DNA of 55,216 nt. Origin: Frankia sp. AgB1.9 (GTDB lineage Bacteria > Actinomycetota > Actinomycetes > Frankiales > Frankiaceae). Shown piece by piece: positions 35,362 through 43,901 of the stretch. Within the stretch, counting starts at the first letter, position 1. Every line of letters starts with the position of its first letter. Both the position numbers and the translations under genes were made by a program. The notes under the pieces are model-generated. The model was not told the DNA's origin, ran no database searches, and saw only the letters and a program-made list of their open reading frames with translations. The DNA is taken from the NCBI RefSeq assembly GCF_016786355.1, contig NZ_JADWYX010000043.1:17149-72364 (forward strand). Direction: 5' to 3'.

Positions 35362-37173
35362 GTGGCAGACGGCCCGCACCTGGCCTCAAGCGACTCAGGC
35401 CCGCACGTGGCCTCGGGAGACGCAGGCCCGCACTTGGCCTCAGGCAACGCAGGCCCGCACTTGGCCTCAGGCAACGCCCAGCAGACCTCGGGCGACGGCG
35501 CCAAGGGCGCCAAGGTCTTCGGGATCGACCTGGGCACGACCTACTCGTGCATCGCGCGGCTGGACGAGTACGGCCGGCCGGACGTGATCCGCAACATCGA
35601 GTCGCAGCCGACCACCCCGAGCGTGGTGCTGTTCGACGAGGGCGCCGACAGCCAGGTCTCCTTCGTCGTCGGCACGCAGGCCAAGCGCCAGCTACGGATC
35701 CGGCCGGACGACGTGGCCAGCCTGGTCAAGCGGCACATGGGCACGTCCGACTGGCGGTTCGTCGCGCACGGCGTCGAGTACACCGCCGCCGCAGTCTCCA
35801 GCCTCGTTCTCAAGGCCCTGGCCGCCGACGCGGAACGCGCGACCGGCGGGCCGGTGACCGACGTCGTCATCACGGTGCCGGCCTACTTCGGCGACGAGGA
35901 GCGCAAGGCGACCAAGCTGGCCGGCGAGCTCGCCGGGCTCACGGTCGTCGACATCATCAACGAGCCGACCGCCGCCGCCTTCGCCTACGGCTTCGCCCAG
36001 GACGGCGCGGCCGAGTCGACGGTCCTCGTCTACGACCTCGGTGGCGGAACCTTCGACACCACCGTGATCCGGCTGCGCGAGGGCGGCATCACCGTCGTCG
36101 CCACCGACGGCGACCACGAGCTGGGTGGCGCCGACTGGGACCTGGAGCTGGTCCGCCACCTGGCCCGCCGGTTCGTCGAGGCCCAGCCGGACGCCGGCGA
36201 CCCACTCGACGACGTCTACGACGAGCAGGAGCTGCTCACCTCGGCCGAGGACGCGAAGCTCGCCCTGTCCGGTCGGGAGAGCGTCGACGTGCTGGTCGTG
36301 CACGGCGGCCGGCGCACGAGCGTGACGGTGACCCGCTCGTCGTTCGAGGAGCTGACCAAGCCGCTGCTCGACCGCACGGTCGAGCTCACGGCGTCGGTCC
36401 TCGGCCGGGCGAAGGAGAAGGGCGTTGACCGGATCGACACCTGCCTGCTCGTCGGGGGCATGAGCAAGTCGCCCGCGGTCGCCCGCCGGCTCGCCGAGCA
36501 GTTCGGCCTCACCTGCAAGCTGATCGACCCGGACCTCGCGGTGGCCAAGGGCGCGGCCGTCTACGGCCAGAAGAAGGCGCTGGAGCGGGCCGTCCGCGAA
36601 GACCTGGTCAAGGCCGGGCGAATCGGTGCCGACGACGACCTGACCGCTGCCTCCGACGCCGACGTCGCCGCCGCGGCGGCCGAGCGGGCCGGCGAGGTCG
36701 GCCTGCCGGCCTCCGCCGTCGCGGACCTGGTGCGCACCACCGTCACGAACGTCACGTCCCGTGGCTTCGGCATCTTCGCCGAGGACCGGGGCCGGCCGGT
36801 GGCCGCGTTCCTCGCCCAGCAGAACGACCCGCTGCCGATCTCGGTCGCCAGGACCTTCTACACCGTCACCGACGACCAGACCGAGGTCGACATCCGGGTC
36901 TTCGAGCAGGGCACCGGGGTCGCGTCGCCGGTGATCGAGGATAACAAGGTCATCGTCGCCGGCGCGCTGCGCGGCATCCCGTCCGGCCACCAGCGCGGGA
37001 CCCCCGTCGAGGTGACCTTCATCATGGGCCGCGACCAGACGATCGAGGTCCGCGCCACCCACCCCGGCACGGCCGACCCGCTGGTGCTGCGGGTCACCGC
37101 CGGCGTGGGCAGCGAGGCGCTGCGCACCGCCGAGGCCGCTAAGGTCAACAAGCTCGTCGAACGCCGCGAGTAA
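35362..37173 (+). CDS. Hsp70-family chaperone lacking the lid, with an unusual linker
   Basis: The Hsp70 ATPase domain is intact: GIDLGTTYSCIARLDEYG, YFGDEERKATKLAGELAG, VYDLGGGTFDTTVIRL and LLVGGMSKSPAVARRLAEQF. After it, the usual hydrophobic linker is replaced by about 55 mostly Ala/Asp/Glu residues (DDDLTAASDADVAAAAAERA onward). Then a substrate-binding beta domain follows (TSRGFGIFAEDRGRPVAAFL; VDIRVFEQGTG; LRGIPSGHQRGTPVEVTFI). The chain ends shortly after, so the helical lid is missing. The N-terminus carries four 9-residue repeats. GTG 35362 follows GGAAGGG by 11 bases. ATG 35314 and TTG 35269 are alternatives. It follows the GrpE-like gene. Confidence 0.9.
   Translation: MADGPHLASSDSGPHVASGDAGPHLASGNAGPHLASGNAQQTSGDGAKGAKVFGIDLGTTYSCIARLDEYGRPDVIRNIESQPTTPSVVLFDEGADSQVSFVVGTQAKRQLRIRPDDVASLVKRHMGTSDWRFVAHGVEYTAAAVSSLVLKALAADAERATGGPVTDVVITVPAYFGDEERKATKLAGELAGLTVVDIINEPTAAAFAYGFAQDGAAESTVLVYDLGGGTFDTTVIRLREGGITVVATDGDHELGGADWDLELVRHLARRFVEAQPDAGDPLDDVYDEQELLTSAEDAKLALSGRESVDVLVVHGGRRTSVTVTRSSFEELTKPLLDRTVELTASVLGRAKEKGVDRIDTCLLVGGMSKSPAVARRLAEQFGLTCKLIDPDLAVAKGAAVYGQKKALERAVREDLVKAGRIGADDDLTAASDADVAAAAAERAGEVGLPASAVADLVRTTVTNVTSRGFGIFAEDRGRPVAAFLAQQNDPLPISVARTFYTVTDDQTEVDIRVFEQGTGVASPVIEDNKVIVAGALRGIPSGHQRGTPVEVTFIMGRDQTIEVRATHPGTADPLVLRVTAGVGSEALRTAEAAKVNKLVERRE
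35371..35478 (+). repeat. 27-bp coding repeat, four units (GPHLASGNA)
   Basis: GGCCCGCACTTGGCCTCAGG-type units recur four times exactly 27 bases apart, encoding GPHLASSDS, GPHVASGDA and GPHLASGNA twice. The last two units are nearly identical, suggesting recent expansion. Confidence 0.92.
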
Positions 37174-37271
37174 GGAATTCGCGCCCGAGCCGGACTCGGG
37201 CAACCTGGTTGGGTACGCGGCGGCTGGCGCCTGCTCGCTCGGCACGGCGTTACGTGAGACGAGGGTGAGTC

Positions 37272-40200
37272 GTGAGCGCGGCTTTCGACGGCAGCGGTTA
37301 CCGCCAGCGGGTGCTGGCGGTGCTGCGGGCGCGTTCCCCGCTGCGCATCGATGACCCGTTCCTCGTCGCCGACCTCGACCCCGAGGGCAGCCAGACCGAC
37401 GCCGAGGTACAGGCCCGGCTCGCCCGCGTGCTCGGCTTCCTGCAGCGGGAGCGTGGCTCGGCGAAGTACGCCACGCTCGCCACCGAGCTGGTCCGCCGCC
37501 GGGCCGAGTGGGAGGCGCCGCTTCTCGACCCCGCGCAGCGCGACCGGGTCCGGGCGCTCGTCGTAGCGGCCCGCCGGGACGGCGAGACGGAGCGGCTCGC
37601 CAAGGTCGACGGGTACCTGGCCACGGTCCGGGAGAGGTTCGGCGGCATCCCGACCTCCCGGGTCGACGGGCTGCGCCGGCTGGCGGCCCAGGCCGGCGTG
37701 ACCGGCGAGCGGTTCGACGTCCGGCTGGCGCGGGAACGGATCATCGAGGACGACCCCGGCGCCCGGGTGGCGCCGTTGCCCCCCGACGCGCGTGGCCAGA
37801 TCCGCGACCGGCTCGACGAGCTGCGCGCCCTGCGCCGCGGCGACCACGCCTCCACCGCCTCGTTGTGGGCCTTCCTCGGCGCCGCGCCGGAGTCACCGCC
37901 GGCGCGGCTGGCCGCCGCCTACGAAGCGGTCGCCGCCGTCAACGCCCGCCGGCCGCACGACCGGGAGAAGACGGTCACCGCCGACCTGCTCGCGCTGGTC
38001 CGCGCCCGGCTGCTGGAGGCGGACCCGGCCGCCTACTCCGCCGGACTGCTCGTGGACGCCGCCGACGAGCTGCGCGGCGCCGTCGAGGAGCACGTCCTGC
38101 TCGACGGCGAGATCACCGCTGTCGCGTTCGAGGGCCTGATGCGCCGGGCGCTGGGCACCGGCCGCGGGCTGAGCGTCACCCAGATCCGCACCGTCGTGCT
38201 CGGCCTCGCCCGCGACCTCGGGGCTCCTGTCAGCACGGGCGCGACCGTCGACTTCGTCGTCTGCCCCGGCTGCGCCCGCCCCGAGCCGGTCGGGGAAGTA
38301 CGGGTCTGCCGTTACTGCGATACCGACCTCTACGTCGGCTGCCCAAGCTGCTCCCGGCTCACCGAGGCGGCGGCCGTCGTCTGCCGGCACTGCGGGCAGA
38401 GCGTCCGGCAGTCCAGGGACGCCACCGAGGCCATCGCCGCGATCCGCCGGGCCCTCGACGAGGGCCGGCCCGCCCAGGCCGTCGAGCTCGTCGGCCGGGC
38501 CCGGCCGCTGCTGGCCGCGCTCGGCGGTCCGACCGGCGCCGTCGGCGAGGAACTGGCCGCGCGCGCCGCGGCGGCGCTGGCGGCGGCGGAGGCCGGCTGG
38601 CGGGCGCTCGCCGACGACCGCACGGCCGGCCGTGCCCAGGCCGCGCTCGACCGGGCTCGCTGGCTGGTCGCACAGGCCGCCGACGTACGGGGCCCGGACG
38701 GCCGGGACGGCGCCGAGGTGCTCGGGGAGCTGACCGTCGCGCAGGCGATGATCCGCCGCCGGGTGGACGCGGCGCTCGGGCTGCCTCCGGCCCAGCGGGA
38801 GGCGGCGCTGGTCGCGGTGCTCGCGAGCGCCTCCGACAGCCCCGAGGCGCTCGCGGCGCTGGCCGCGCTGCCGCTCGCCGCGCCGGCCGACCTCGTCGCG
38901 GTGCCTACCGTGGCCACCGGGCCCACCGGTGCGGTGCTGCTGCGCTGGCGGTCCGCCGACACCGCCGCCCCGGTCTCGTTCCGGGTCGACCGGGTGGTCG
39001 CCGGCACGCTCGGCATCCCGCCGACCCGGTCCGGGCTGGGCACGACGACCGTCGCCGAGCTGACCGACGCCGGCGCTCCCGCGTGGGCGCCCGTGTTCTA
39101 CGAGGTGACGGCGTTCTCGGCCAGCCGCCGCTCGGCCGTCGCCCGGACGGCGCCGCTGGTGCTGACCCGCGAGGTCGAGCAGCTACGCGCCCAGCAGACC
39201 GCGGACGGCGTCCGGCTCACCTGGCGGCTCGACGGACCGGTCCAGGTGGTCACCGTCGAGCGTGCCGTCGACGCCGTCGACGCCCTCGATCCGAGCGTCG
39301 CCCAGGAGGCCGGTGAGGACGCCGACCCTGCGGCCGGCGGTGACACCGTGCCGAGCGCGGCCCGCGTCGTCGACCGGTCCGTGCGGCACACCAGGGCCGG
39401 CGGCGGGACGCTGACCGACCCGGACGTCCAGCCCGGCGTCACCTACCGCTACCGGCTGTCGGTCGAGTACGTCGCCGCCGACGGCATGCCGGCCCGCACG
39501 GCCGGCATCGAGATCTCGGTGGCGGTGGTGGCGCGGCCGCTGCCGGTGCTCGACCTGGCGGTCTCCTACTCCGCCGGCGGGACCATGCTGCGCTGGAGCG
39601 CGCCGCCCGGCCCCGACGTGCGGGTCTACGCGACCCCCGGGGTGCTGCCCGACGTGGGCGCGCCGCCCGGCGGCCGGTTCGGACCGCCGCCGGCGGCGCC
39701 GGTGGGGCCGTTCGGGCCGGAGAACATCGACCTGCCGCTGGAGGCGCTCACAGGTCCGGTCCGGCTCGTGGGTTCCAGCCGCCGTGGCCGGCTGCTGGAC
39801 CCGGCGGCGGTCGGCCCGGTCGTGTACACCCCGGTCAGCGTGCTCGGCGGTCGCGGCGTCATCGGCCGCCCGGTCCAGCACATCGCCCCGGGCGGTGTCA
39901 CGGAGCTGCGCGCCGAGGACCGCGGCGACGAGCTGGTGCTGTTCTTCCGGCTGGCGCCGGGCCTGACGGAGGCGCGGGTGCTGTGGCGGCGGGACCGTAC
40001 CCCGACCGGCCCGGACGACCCGACCGCCTCTGCCGCGACCGTGACCGTCGCCGGCCTCCAGTCGCGCGGCGGCGGCTGGCGGCTGTCCGCGCCGCGTGAT
40101 GGCTGGCCCTACTACGTCGCCTGCTTCCCCGTGTTCCGCGTGGGCGGGCAGCCGAGGGCCGCTGCCGCCGGCGCGGAGGTGGTCGTGCGGGCGCCGGCCC

Positions 40201-41750
40201 GGCCGCGGGTAGACGCCGGCACCGCCGCGCCCGGGGCGGCCGCCGCGGCCGGGCCGCTGGCCGCTCCCGGGCCGTCCTACCTCGCGCCGTTCCCGGCTGG
40301 CCCGGCGACCTCCGCGATCCCGGTCGCCGTGCCGACCGGCGCCCTGCCGATGCCCCCGCCAGGCCTGACGCAGCCGCCGGTGCCGTCAGCGGCGCCGCTG
40401 GCCGGGCCACCGATGACGGGGCCACCGATGGTGGGGCCACCGATGACGGGGCCGCCCCTGGCGGGACCACCGATGGCCGGGCCGCCGATGACGGGGCTGC
40501 CGCCTCGGGTTGGCGTTCCGTTGGCGGCCGCGGCGGCACCGCCGGCTGGCCCGCCGGTCATGCCGCCCGGGACCCCGCCGGGTGCGCCACTGCCATTCGG
40601 CGCACTGCCGCCTCCGACGGTTACCGGACCGGTCCCGACCGTGGCCCCGCTGGCGCAGCAGCTCCCACCCCCCGGATTTTCCCCGGGTACCGGGCCGAAC
40701 CCGCTCCCCGCGGCCACGGCCGCGGGTGTGCCGGACCGGCAGCCGGGGCGGCCGTTGCCGCCGATGGTGAATCCACCGACCGGTGCCGGCCTGCCCATCG
40801 TCGGTCAGCTGGGTGGCCCACCCCGGCCCGGCCCAGCGTCGGCCGTCGGGCCGCCCTCGCCCGTCGCGCAGCCCATGCCGACCGGGCCGCTGCCCACCGC
40901 GCCAGGGCCGGACGAGGAGATCCCGAGCGGCCCCGGCTGGTTCCGCCCGGCGTTGCCCATCCCGGTCGTCGCCTTCCCGCCGTTCCCGCCCGCCGCCCAG
41001 GCCGTCCCGCCGAGCGAGCCCGGAGGGGAGCCGGCGTGGACCCCGGCCGTACCGGGCGACACCGCCCCGGACGCGGTAGGACCAGCGGGCCGGCTCCCGG
41101 CGCTCGGCGTGCCCGCCGGGCCGGACTCGCACCCTGGCTGGACGCTGCCCGCGACCCATACCGACCTCTTCGCCCCGGCCGGCCAGGACGGCGCCGCCGG
41201 GTTCGGCGCGCCGACCTGGCCGCCCCGGCTGGCCACGGTCCCCGGCGCCGCTGGCGGGACCCCGTCCGGCGACGGCACCGGCCAGCCGAGCGGCGCCGGT
41301 CCCGACGGTCGACCGGGCCAGCCCGGCCGGTCCGGCGCGGCGGACGGCCTGCTGGAGGACCTGGACGACGAGGCCGACGAGCACGCCGACGACGATCGGT
41401 TCGACGACGACCTGGACGACGACCAGGCCGGCTCGGGCGAGCCCCGGGTGTCCTACTTCTCGACCCGGGCGGGCTGGCGTCGGCGCGTCCTTCGGGTGCG
41501 GGTCCGCACCGATGGTGTGGTGCCCGAGCTCGTACTGGTCGCTCGGCCGGGGACGGTGCCGCCGGCCACCCTCGGCGAGGGCCAGGCGCTCGCCCGGCTC
41601 GGGCCGTGCGCCGAGCGGGCCACCAGGACGATGGACGTCCGGCTCGAGGGTGCCCTGCTGCCCTGGGGCATCCGGCTGCTGCCCGCGTCCGGAGAGGGCG
41701 GCGACGTCACGGTCGACCACCCTCCGGACGATGCGCTCGTCATTCGCTGA
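37272..41750 (+). CDS. Giant protein with double zinc ribbon, FN3-like domains and proline-rich region
   Basis: I do not recognise a named family. The 1492-residue protein has a helical N-terminal region (1-320), a double zinc ribbon with eight cysteines (CPGC at 331, CRYC, CPSC, CRHC ending at 374), a helical Ala-rich segment (about 375-545), beta-sandwich modules resembling FN3 (about 545-1000), a long Pro/Gly-rich region with repeated GPPM (about 1000-1350), an acidic stretch and a final beta domain (about 1395-1492). There is no signal peptide, so it is probably cytoplasmic. It follows the Hsp70 gene by 98 bases and may be a scaffold or client adaptor. The GTG at 37272 follows GAGGGTGAG. 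Confidence 0.8.
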   Translation: MSAAFDGSGYRQRVLAVLRARSPLRIDDPFLVADLDPEGSQTDAEVQARLARVLGFLQRERGSAKYATLATELVRRRAEWEAPLLDPAQRDRVRALVVAARRDGETERLAKVDGYLATVRERFGGIPTSRVDGLRRLAAQAGVTGERFDVRLARERIIEDDPGARVAPLPPDARGQIRDRLDELRALRRGDHASTASLWAFLGAAPESPPARLAAAYEAVAAVNARRPHDREKTVTADLLALVRARLLEADPAAYSAGLLVDAADELRGAVEEHVLLDGEITAVAFEGLMRRALGTGRGLSVTQIRTVVLGLARDLGAPVSTGATVDFVVCPGCARPEPVGEVRVCRYCDTDLYVGCPSCSRLTEAAAVVCRHCGQSVRQSRDATEAIAAIRRALDEGRPAQAVELVGRARPLLAALGGPTGAVGEELAARAAAALAAAEAGWRALADDRTAGRAQAALDRARWLVAQAADVRGPDGRDGAEVLGELTVAQAMIRRRVDAALGLPPAQREAALVAVLASASDSPEALAALAALPLAAPADLVAVPTVATGPTGAVLLRWRSADTAAPVSFRVDRVVAGTLGIPPTRSGLGTTTVAELTDAGAPAWAPVFYEVTAFSASRRSAVARTAPLVLTREVEQLRAQQTADGVRLTWRLDGPVQVVTVERAVDAVDALDPSVAQEAGEDADPAAGGDTVPSAARVVDRSVRHTRAGGGTLTDPDVQPGVTYRYRLSVEYVAADGMPARTAGIEISVAVVARPLPVLDLAVSYSAGGTMLRWSAPPGPDVRVYATPGVLPDVGAPPGGRFGPPPAAPVGPFGPENIDLPLEALTGPVRLVGSSRRGRLLDPAAVGPVVYTPVSVLGGRGVIGRPVQHIAPGGVTELRAEDRGDELVLFFRLAPGLTEARVLWRRDRTPTGPDDPTASAATVTVAGLQSRGGGWRLSAPRDGWPYYVACFPVFRVGGQPRAAAAGAEVVVRAPARPRVDAGTAAPGAAAAAGPLAAPGPSYLAPFPAGPATSAIPVAVPTGALPMPPPGLTQPPVPSAAPLAGPPMTGPPMVGPPMTGPPLAGPPMAGPPMTGLPPRVGVPLAAAAAPPAGPPVMPPGTPPGAPLPFGALPPPTVTGPVPTVAPLAQQLPPPGFSPGTGPNPLPAATAAGVPDRQPGRPLPPMVNPPTGAGLPIVGQLGGPPRPGPASAVGPPSPVAQPMPTGPLPTAPGPDEEIPSGPGWFRPALPIPVVAFPPFPPAAQAVPPSEPGGEPAWTPAVPGDTAPDAVGPAGRLPALGVPAGPDSHPGWTLPATHTDLFAPAGQDGAAGFGAPTWPPRLATVPGAAGGTPSGDGTGQPSGAGPDGRPGQPGRSGAADGLLEDLDDEADEHADDDRFDDDLDDDQAGSGEPRVSYFSTRAGWRRRVLRVRVRTDGVVPELVLVARPGTVPPATLGEGQALARLGPCAERATRTMDVRLEGALLPWGIRLLPASGEGGDVTVDHPPDDALVIR
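40404..40500 (+). repeat. 15-bp coding repeat for a (GPPMT/A/V) run
   Basis: About six and a half units of the GGGCCACCGATGACG type are in frame and encode GPPMTGPPMVGPPMTGPPLA and then GPPMAGPPMTGLPP. It lies in the proline-rich part of the 1492-residue protein. Confidence 0.9.
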
Positions 41751-41966
41751 GCCGCGCTGTTCGCCAGATGGATGGTGAAATGTCATCCCTGCGCGCCGGA
41801 TCGGGATGCGAAGCGTATTCGACCGATCGGTCACCAGTAATGTCCGCGCTCCGGCCTGGCCCGGGTGAACCGAAGATGGCCGCCAAACAGGCCGGCGGCG
41901 GAGCAGGGGTGGCCCCTCCTGGCCGCGAGGTCGGGCCTGAGGCTGCTGTAGCCCAGCGTGTGACCC

Positions 41967-41992
41967 CTACTACTACATGTGTGTAGCAGTAG
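41967..41992. promoter_or_regulatory. Imperfect 26-bp palindrome, possible operator
   Basis: CTACTACTACATG and TGTGTAGCAGTAG form an inverted repeat with few mismatches around a short centre. It is markedly AT-rich for this genome. A dimeric regulator could bind here. No regulator gene is adjacent. Confidence 0.45.
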
Positions 41993-42052
41993 GCGAGCGG
42001 TTGATCCTCGTCCGTATCCGTGTTCACACTGGCGTAGATCGTGCGGAACGTG

Positions 42053-42071
42053 GACATTACAAGAAAATGTC
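42053..42071. promoter_or_regulatory. GACATT-N7-AATGTC inverted repeat
   Basis: Perfect 6-bp arms are separated by ACAAGAA, 160 bases before the lyase start codon. GGAAC at 42045-42049 just upstream resembles the -35 element of ECF-type promoters, but spacing to any matching -10 is not ideal. It is recorded as a possible operator or small hairpin. Confidence 0.4.
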
Positions 42072-42231
42072 GTGATGGCGTCAGTGACCCGTTTCCCGGC
42101 GGCCTTCGTCATTGTGGGGGTACGTTCCCCGCGTCGGGCGTTGCCCCAGGTCCGGCGGCGATCGGGGGTGAAGCCGGGCCGGCCCCGGGCGCGCAGCGTG
42201 AAGCCCGTCGAGCCTTGAAGGAGCCGCTCTG

Positions 42232-43425
42232 GTGCGACACTTCGCCTTCCTCGACCCGGCGGCTCGTGACGCGTTGTTCCACTGCCCGCCGAAGGAGATC
42301 AGCCGCGACGACGACCGCCGGCTGGTCGCCACGGCCCTGGGCGCGACGCTCTACGCACCCGGGACCCGGCCGAAGCTCGCCGACGACGTGCGCCGCCAGT
42401 CGGCGGCCGGCGTCGCGTCGATGGTCCTCTGCCTGGAGGACGCGATCTCCGACGGCGACGTGCCTGCGGCCGAGGCGAACGTGGTGCGCGCGCTCAACGA
42501 GCTGGGCGAGAACCCACCGACCGTCGGGGACAGCCCAGGCCTGATCTTCGTCCGGGTCCGCTCGGCCGAGCAGATCCCGGCGCTGGTCGCGGGCCTCACA
42601 CCGGCCGCCGCCGACGTGCTCGCCGGCTTCGTGCTGCCGAAGTTCGTCGAGGACTCGGGCGAGGTCTCGATGGCCGCCGTGCTGCAGGCCTGCGACCGCC
42701 TGGGCCGGCAGCTCTGGGCGATGCCGGTGCTGGAGAGCCCCGAGGTGATCCACCGGGAGACCAGGCTGGAGACGCTGCTCGGGGTGCGCCGGCTGGTCGA
42801 CAAGCACGCCGACCACGTCCTCGCCGTCCGGCTGGGCGCGACCGACCTCTCCGGCCTCTACGGGCTGCGCCGCGACCGCGACCTGACCATCTACGACATC
42901 GCCGTGGTCCGCGACTGCATCGCCGACATCGTCAACGTCTGCGCCCGCGGCGGCGACCACGTCGTCACCGGCCCGGTGTGGGAGTACTTCGCCCAGCCGG
43001 AGCGGCTGTTCGTCAGCTCCCTGCGGGTCACCCCGTTCGCCACCGCCGACCTCGCCGACCCGGTCGTCCAGGGCCCGGCGATGCGCCGCGACCTGGTCTC
43101 GGCCGACCTGGACCGGCTGATCAAGGAGGTCGTGCTCGACAAGGCGAACGGTCTGATCGGCAAGACCGTGATCCACCCCAGCCACGTCGCCGCCGTGCAC
43201 GCGCTCTACGTCGTCACCCACGAGGAGTACGAGGACGCGCTGACCGTCGCCGACGGCGAGACCGGCGGGGTCCGGCGCAGCAGCTACGCCAACAAGATGA
43301 ACGAGCTGCGCCCGCACCGGCGGTGGGCCCAGACCGTGCTGCGCCGCGCCGAGGCCTTCGGCGTCCTCAAGGCGGGCCACACCTTCGTAGACGTCCTGGC
43401 GGCCAGCCAGGCAGTGATGACATGA
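42232..43425 (+). CDS. HpcH/HpaI aldolase / CitE-like C-C lyase of the Ter-associated cluster
   Basis: The 397-residue TIM-barrel protein resembles CitE/HpcH lyases: LGATLYAPGTRPKLADDV, SMVLCLEDAISDGD (metal-binding acidic residue), GLIFVRVRSAEQIP, LWAMPVLESPEVI and the C-terminal LIGKTVIHPSHVAAVHALYV. Members next to PRTase-TRSP, StiP and HAD genes form a Ter-associated biosynthetic set predicted to build a nucleoside-like metabolite. The true substrate is unknown. It should not be read as the malyl-CoA lyase of the ethylmalonyl-CoA pathway. The GTG at 42232 follows AAGGAG by eight bases. Its stop overlaps the first mini-ORF by ATGA. Confidence 0.85.
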   Translation: MRHFAFLDPAARDALFHCPPKEISRDDDRRLVATALGATLYAPGTRPKLADDVRRQSAAGVASMVLCLEDAISDGDVPAAEANVVRALNELGENPPTVGDSPGLIFVRVRSAEQIPALVAGLTPAAADVLAGFVLPKFVEDSGEVSMAAVLQACDRLGRQLWAMPVLESPEVIHRETRLETLLGVRRLVDKHADHVLAVRLGATDLSGLYGLRRDRDLTIYDIAVVRDCIADIVNVCARGGDHVVTGPVWEYFAQPERLFVSSLRVTPFATADLADPVVQGPAMRRDLVSADLDRLIKEVVLDKANGLIGKTVIHPSHVAAVHALYVVTHEEYEDALTVADGETGGVRRSSYANKMNELRPHRRWAQTVLRRAEAFGVLKAGHTFVDVLAASQAVMT

Positions 43426-43493
43426 GCCCGCTTGCGGCGGGGTCCGGGAGCGAGTCGGTTTCCGGTCTTCTGGTGTCCGGGGTGCCGGCGTGA
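43422..43493 (+). CDS. Mini-ORF 1 of the 68-bp ladder (23 residues)
   Basis: It starts ATG in the ATGA overlap with the lyase stop and is the only unit with ATG rather than GTG. Residues 10-13 are SESV, with Ser12 where all others have Pro. The internal site for the next start is GGGGTG. Confidence 0.5.
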   Translation: MSPLAAGSGSESVSGLLVSGVPA

Positions 43494-43561
43494 GTCCGCT
43501 TGCGGCGGGGTCTGGGAGCGAGCCGGTTTCTGGCCTGCTGGTGTCTGAGGTGCCGTCGTGA
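43490..43561 (+). CDS. Mini-ORF 2 of the ladder
   Basis: Start GTG in GTGA. It ends SEVPS, so codon 20 is GAG and the internal ribosome binding site is the strong GAGGTG. It is identical over 68 bp to unit 5. Confidence 0.5.
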   Translation: MSPLAAGSGSEPVSGLLVSEVPS

Positions 43562-43629
43562 GCCCGCTCGCAGCGGGATCCAGGAGCGAGCCCGTTTCTG
43601 GCCTCCTGGTGTCCGGGGTGCCGGCGTGA
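43558..43629 (+). CDS. Mini-ORF 3 of the ladder
   Basis: Start GTG in GTGA. Arg9 replaces Gly9. It differs from its neighbours by several synonymous changes (CTC, GCA, GGA, TCC, CCC), and those create a GGATCC site. It is identical over 68 bp to unit 6. Confidence 0.5.
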   Translation: MSPLAAGSRSEPVSGLLVSGVPA

Positions 43630-43697
43630 GTCCGCTTGCGGCGGGGTCTGGGAGCGAGCCGGTTTCTGGTCTGTTGGTGTCCGGGGTGCCGGCGTGA
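43626..43697 (+). CDS. Mini-ORF 4 of the ladder
   Basis: Start GTG in GTGA. It has the majority peptide, ending SGVPA, with a TTG leucine at codon 17. It is identical over 68 bp to unit 7. Confidence 0.5.
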   Translation: MSPLAAGSGSEPVSGLLVSGVPA

Positions 43698-43765
43698 GTC
43701 CGCTTGCGGCGGGGTCTGGGAGCGAGCCGGTTTCTGGCCTGCTGGTGTCTGAGGTGCCGTCGTGA
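43694..43765 (+). CDS. Mini-ORF 5 of the ladder
   Basis: Start GTG in GTGA. It is an exact copy of unit 2, with the strong internal GAGGTG site, and is the first unit of the second 204-bp block. Confidence 0.5.
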   Translation: MSPLAAGSGSEPVSGLLVSEVPS

Positions 43766-43833
43766 GCCCGCTCGCAGCGGGATCCAGGAGCGAGCCCGTT
43801 TCTGGCCTCCTGGTGTCCGGGGTGCCGGCGTGA
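43762..43833 (+). CDS. Mini-ORF 6 of the ladder
   Basis: Start GTG in GTGA. It is an exact copy of unit 3, including Arg9 and the synonymous CTC/GCA/GGA/CCC codons. Confidence 0.5.
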   Translation: MSPLAAGSRSEPVSGLLVSGVPA

Positions 43834-43901
43834 GTCCGCTTGCGGCGGGGTCTGGGAGCGAGCCGGTTTCTGGTCTGTTGGTGTCCGGGGTGCCGGCGTG
43901 A
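43830..43901 (+). CDS. Mini-ORF 7 of the ladder
   Basis: Start GTG in GTGA. It is an exact copy of unit 4 and closes the second 204-bp block. Confidence 0.5.
   Translation: MSPLAAGSGSEPVSGLLVSGVPA

Larger units (their letters stand above)
41751..42231. other. Less GC-rich regulatory region upstream of the lyase-PRTase operon
   Basis: These 481 bases contain no supported gene. Two palindromes stand out: 41967-41992 and 42053-42071. Both lie in the least GC-rich part of this stretch and upstream of the operon start at 42232, a likely place for its promoter and operators. AAGGAG precedes the first start codon. Confidence 0.5.
43490..43897 (+). repeat. Perfect 204-bp tandem duplication inside the ladder
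   Basis: Units 2-3-4 (43490-43693) and 5-6-7 (43694-43897) are identical base for base although units 2, 3 and 4 differ from one another. A three-unit block was therefore duplicated recently. Confidence 0.93.

Noticed and set aside
42232..43425. Malyl-CoA/citramalyl-CoA lyase of the ethylmalonyl-CoA pathway
   Set aside because: It is CitE-like, but its neighbours (PRTase-TRSP, StiP, HAD) and position in the Ter locus match the Ter-associated lyase and not the pathway enzyme.
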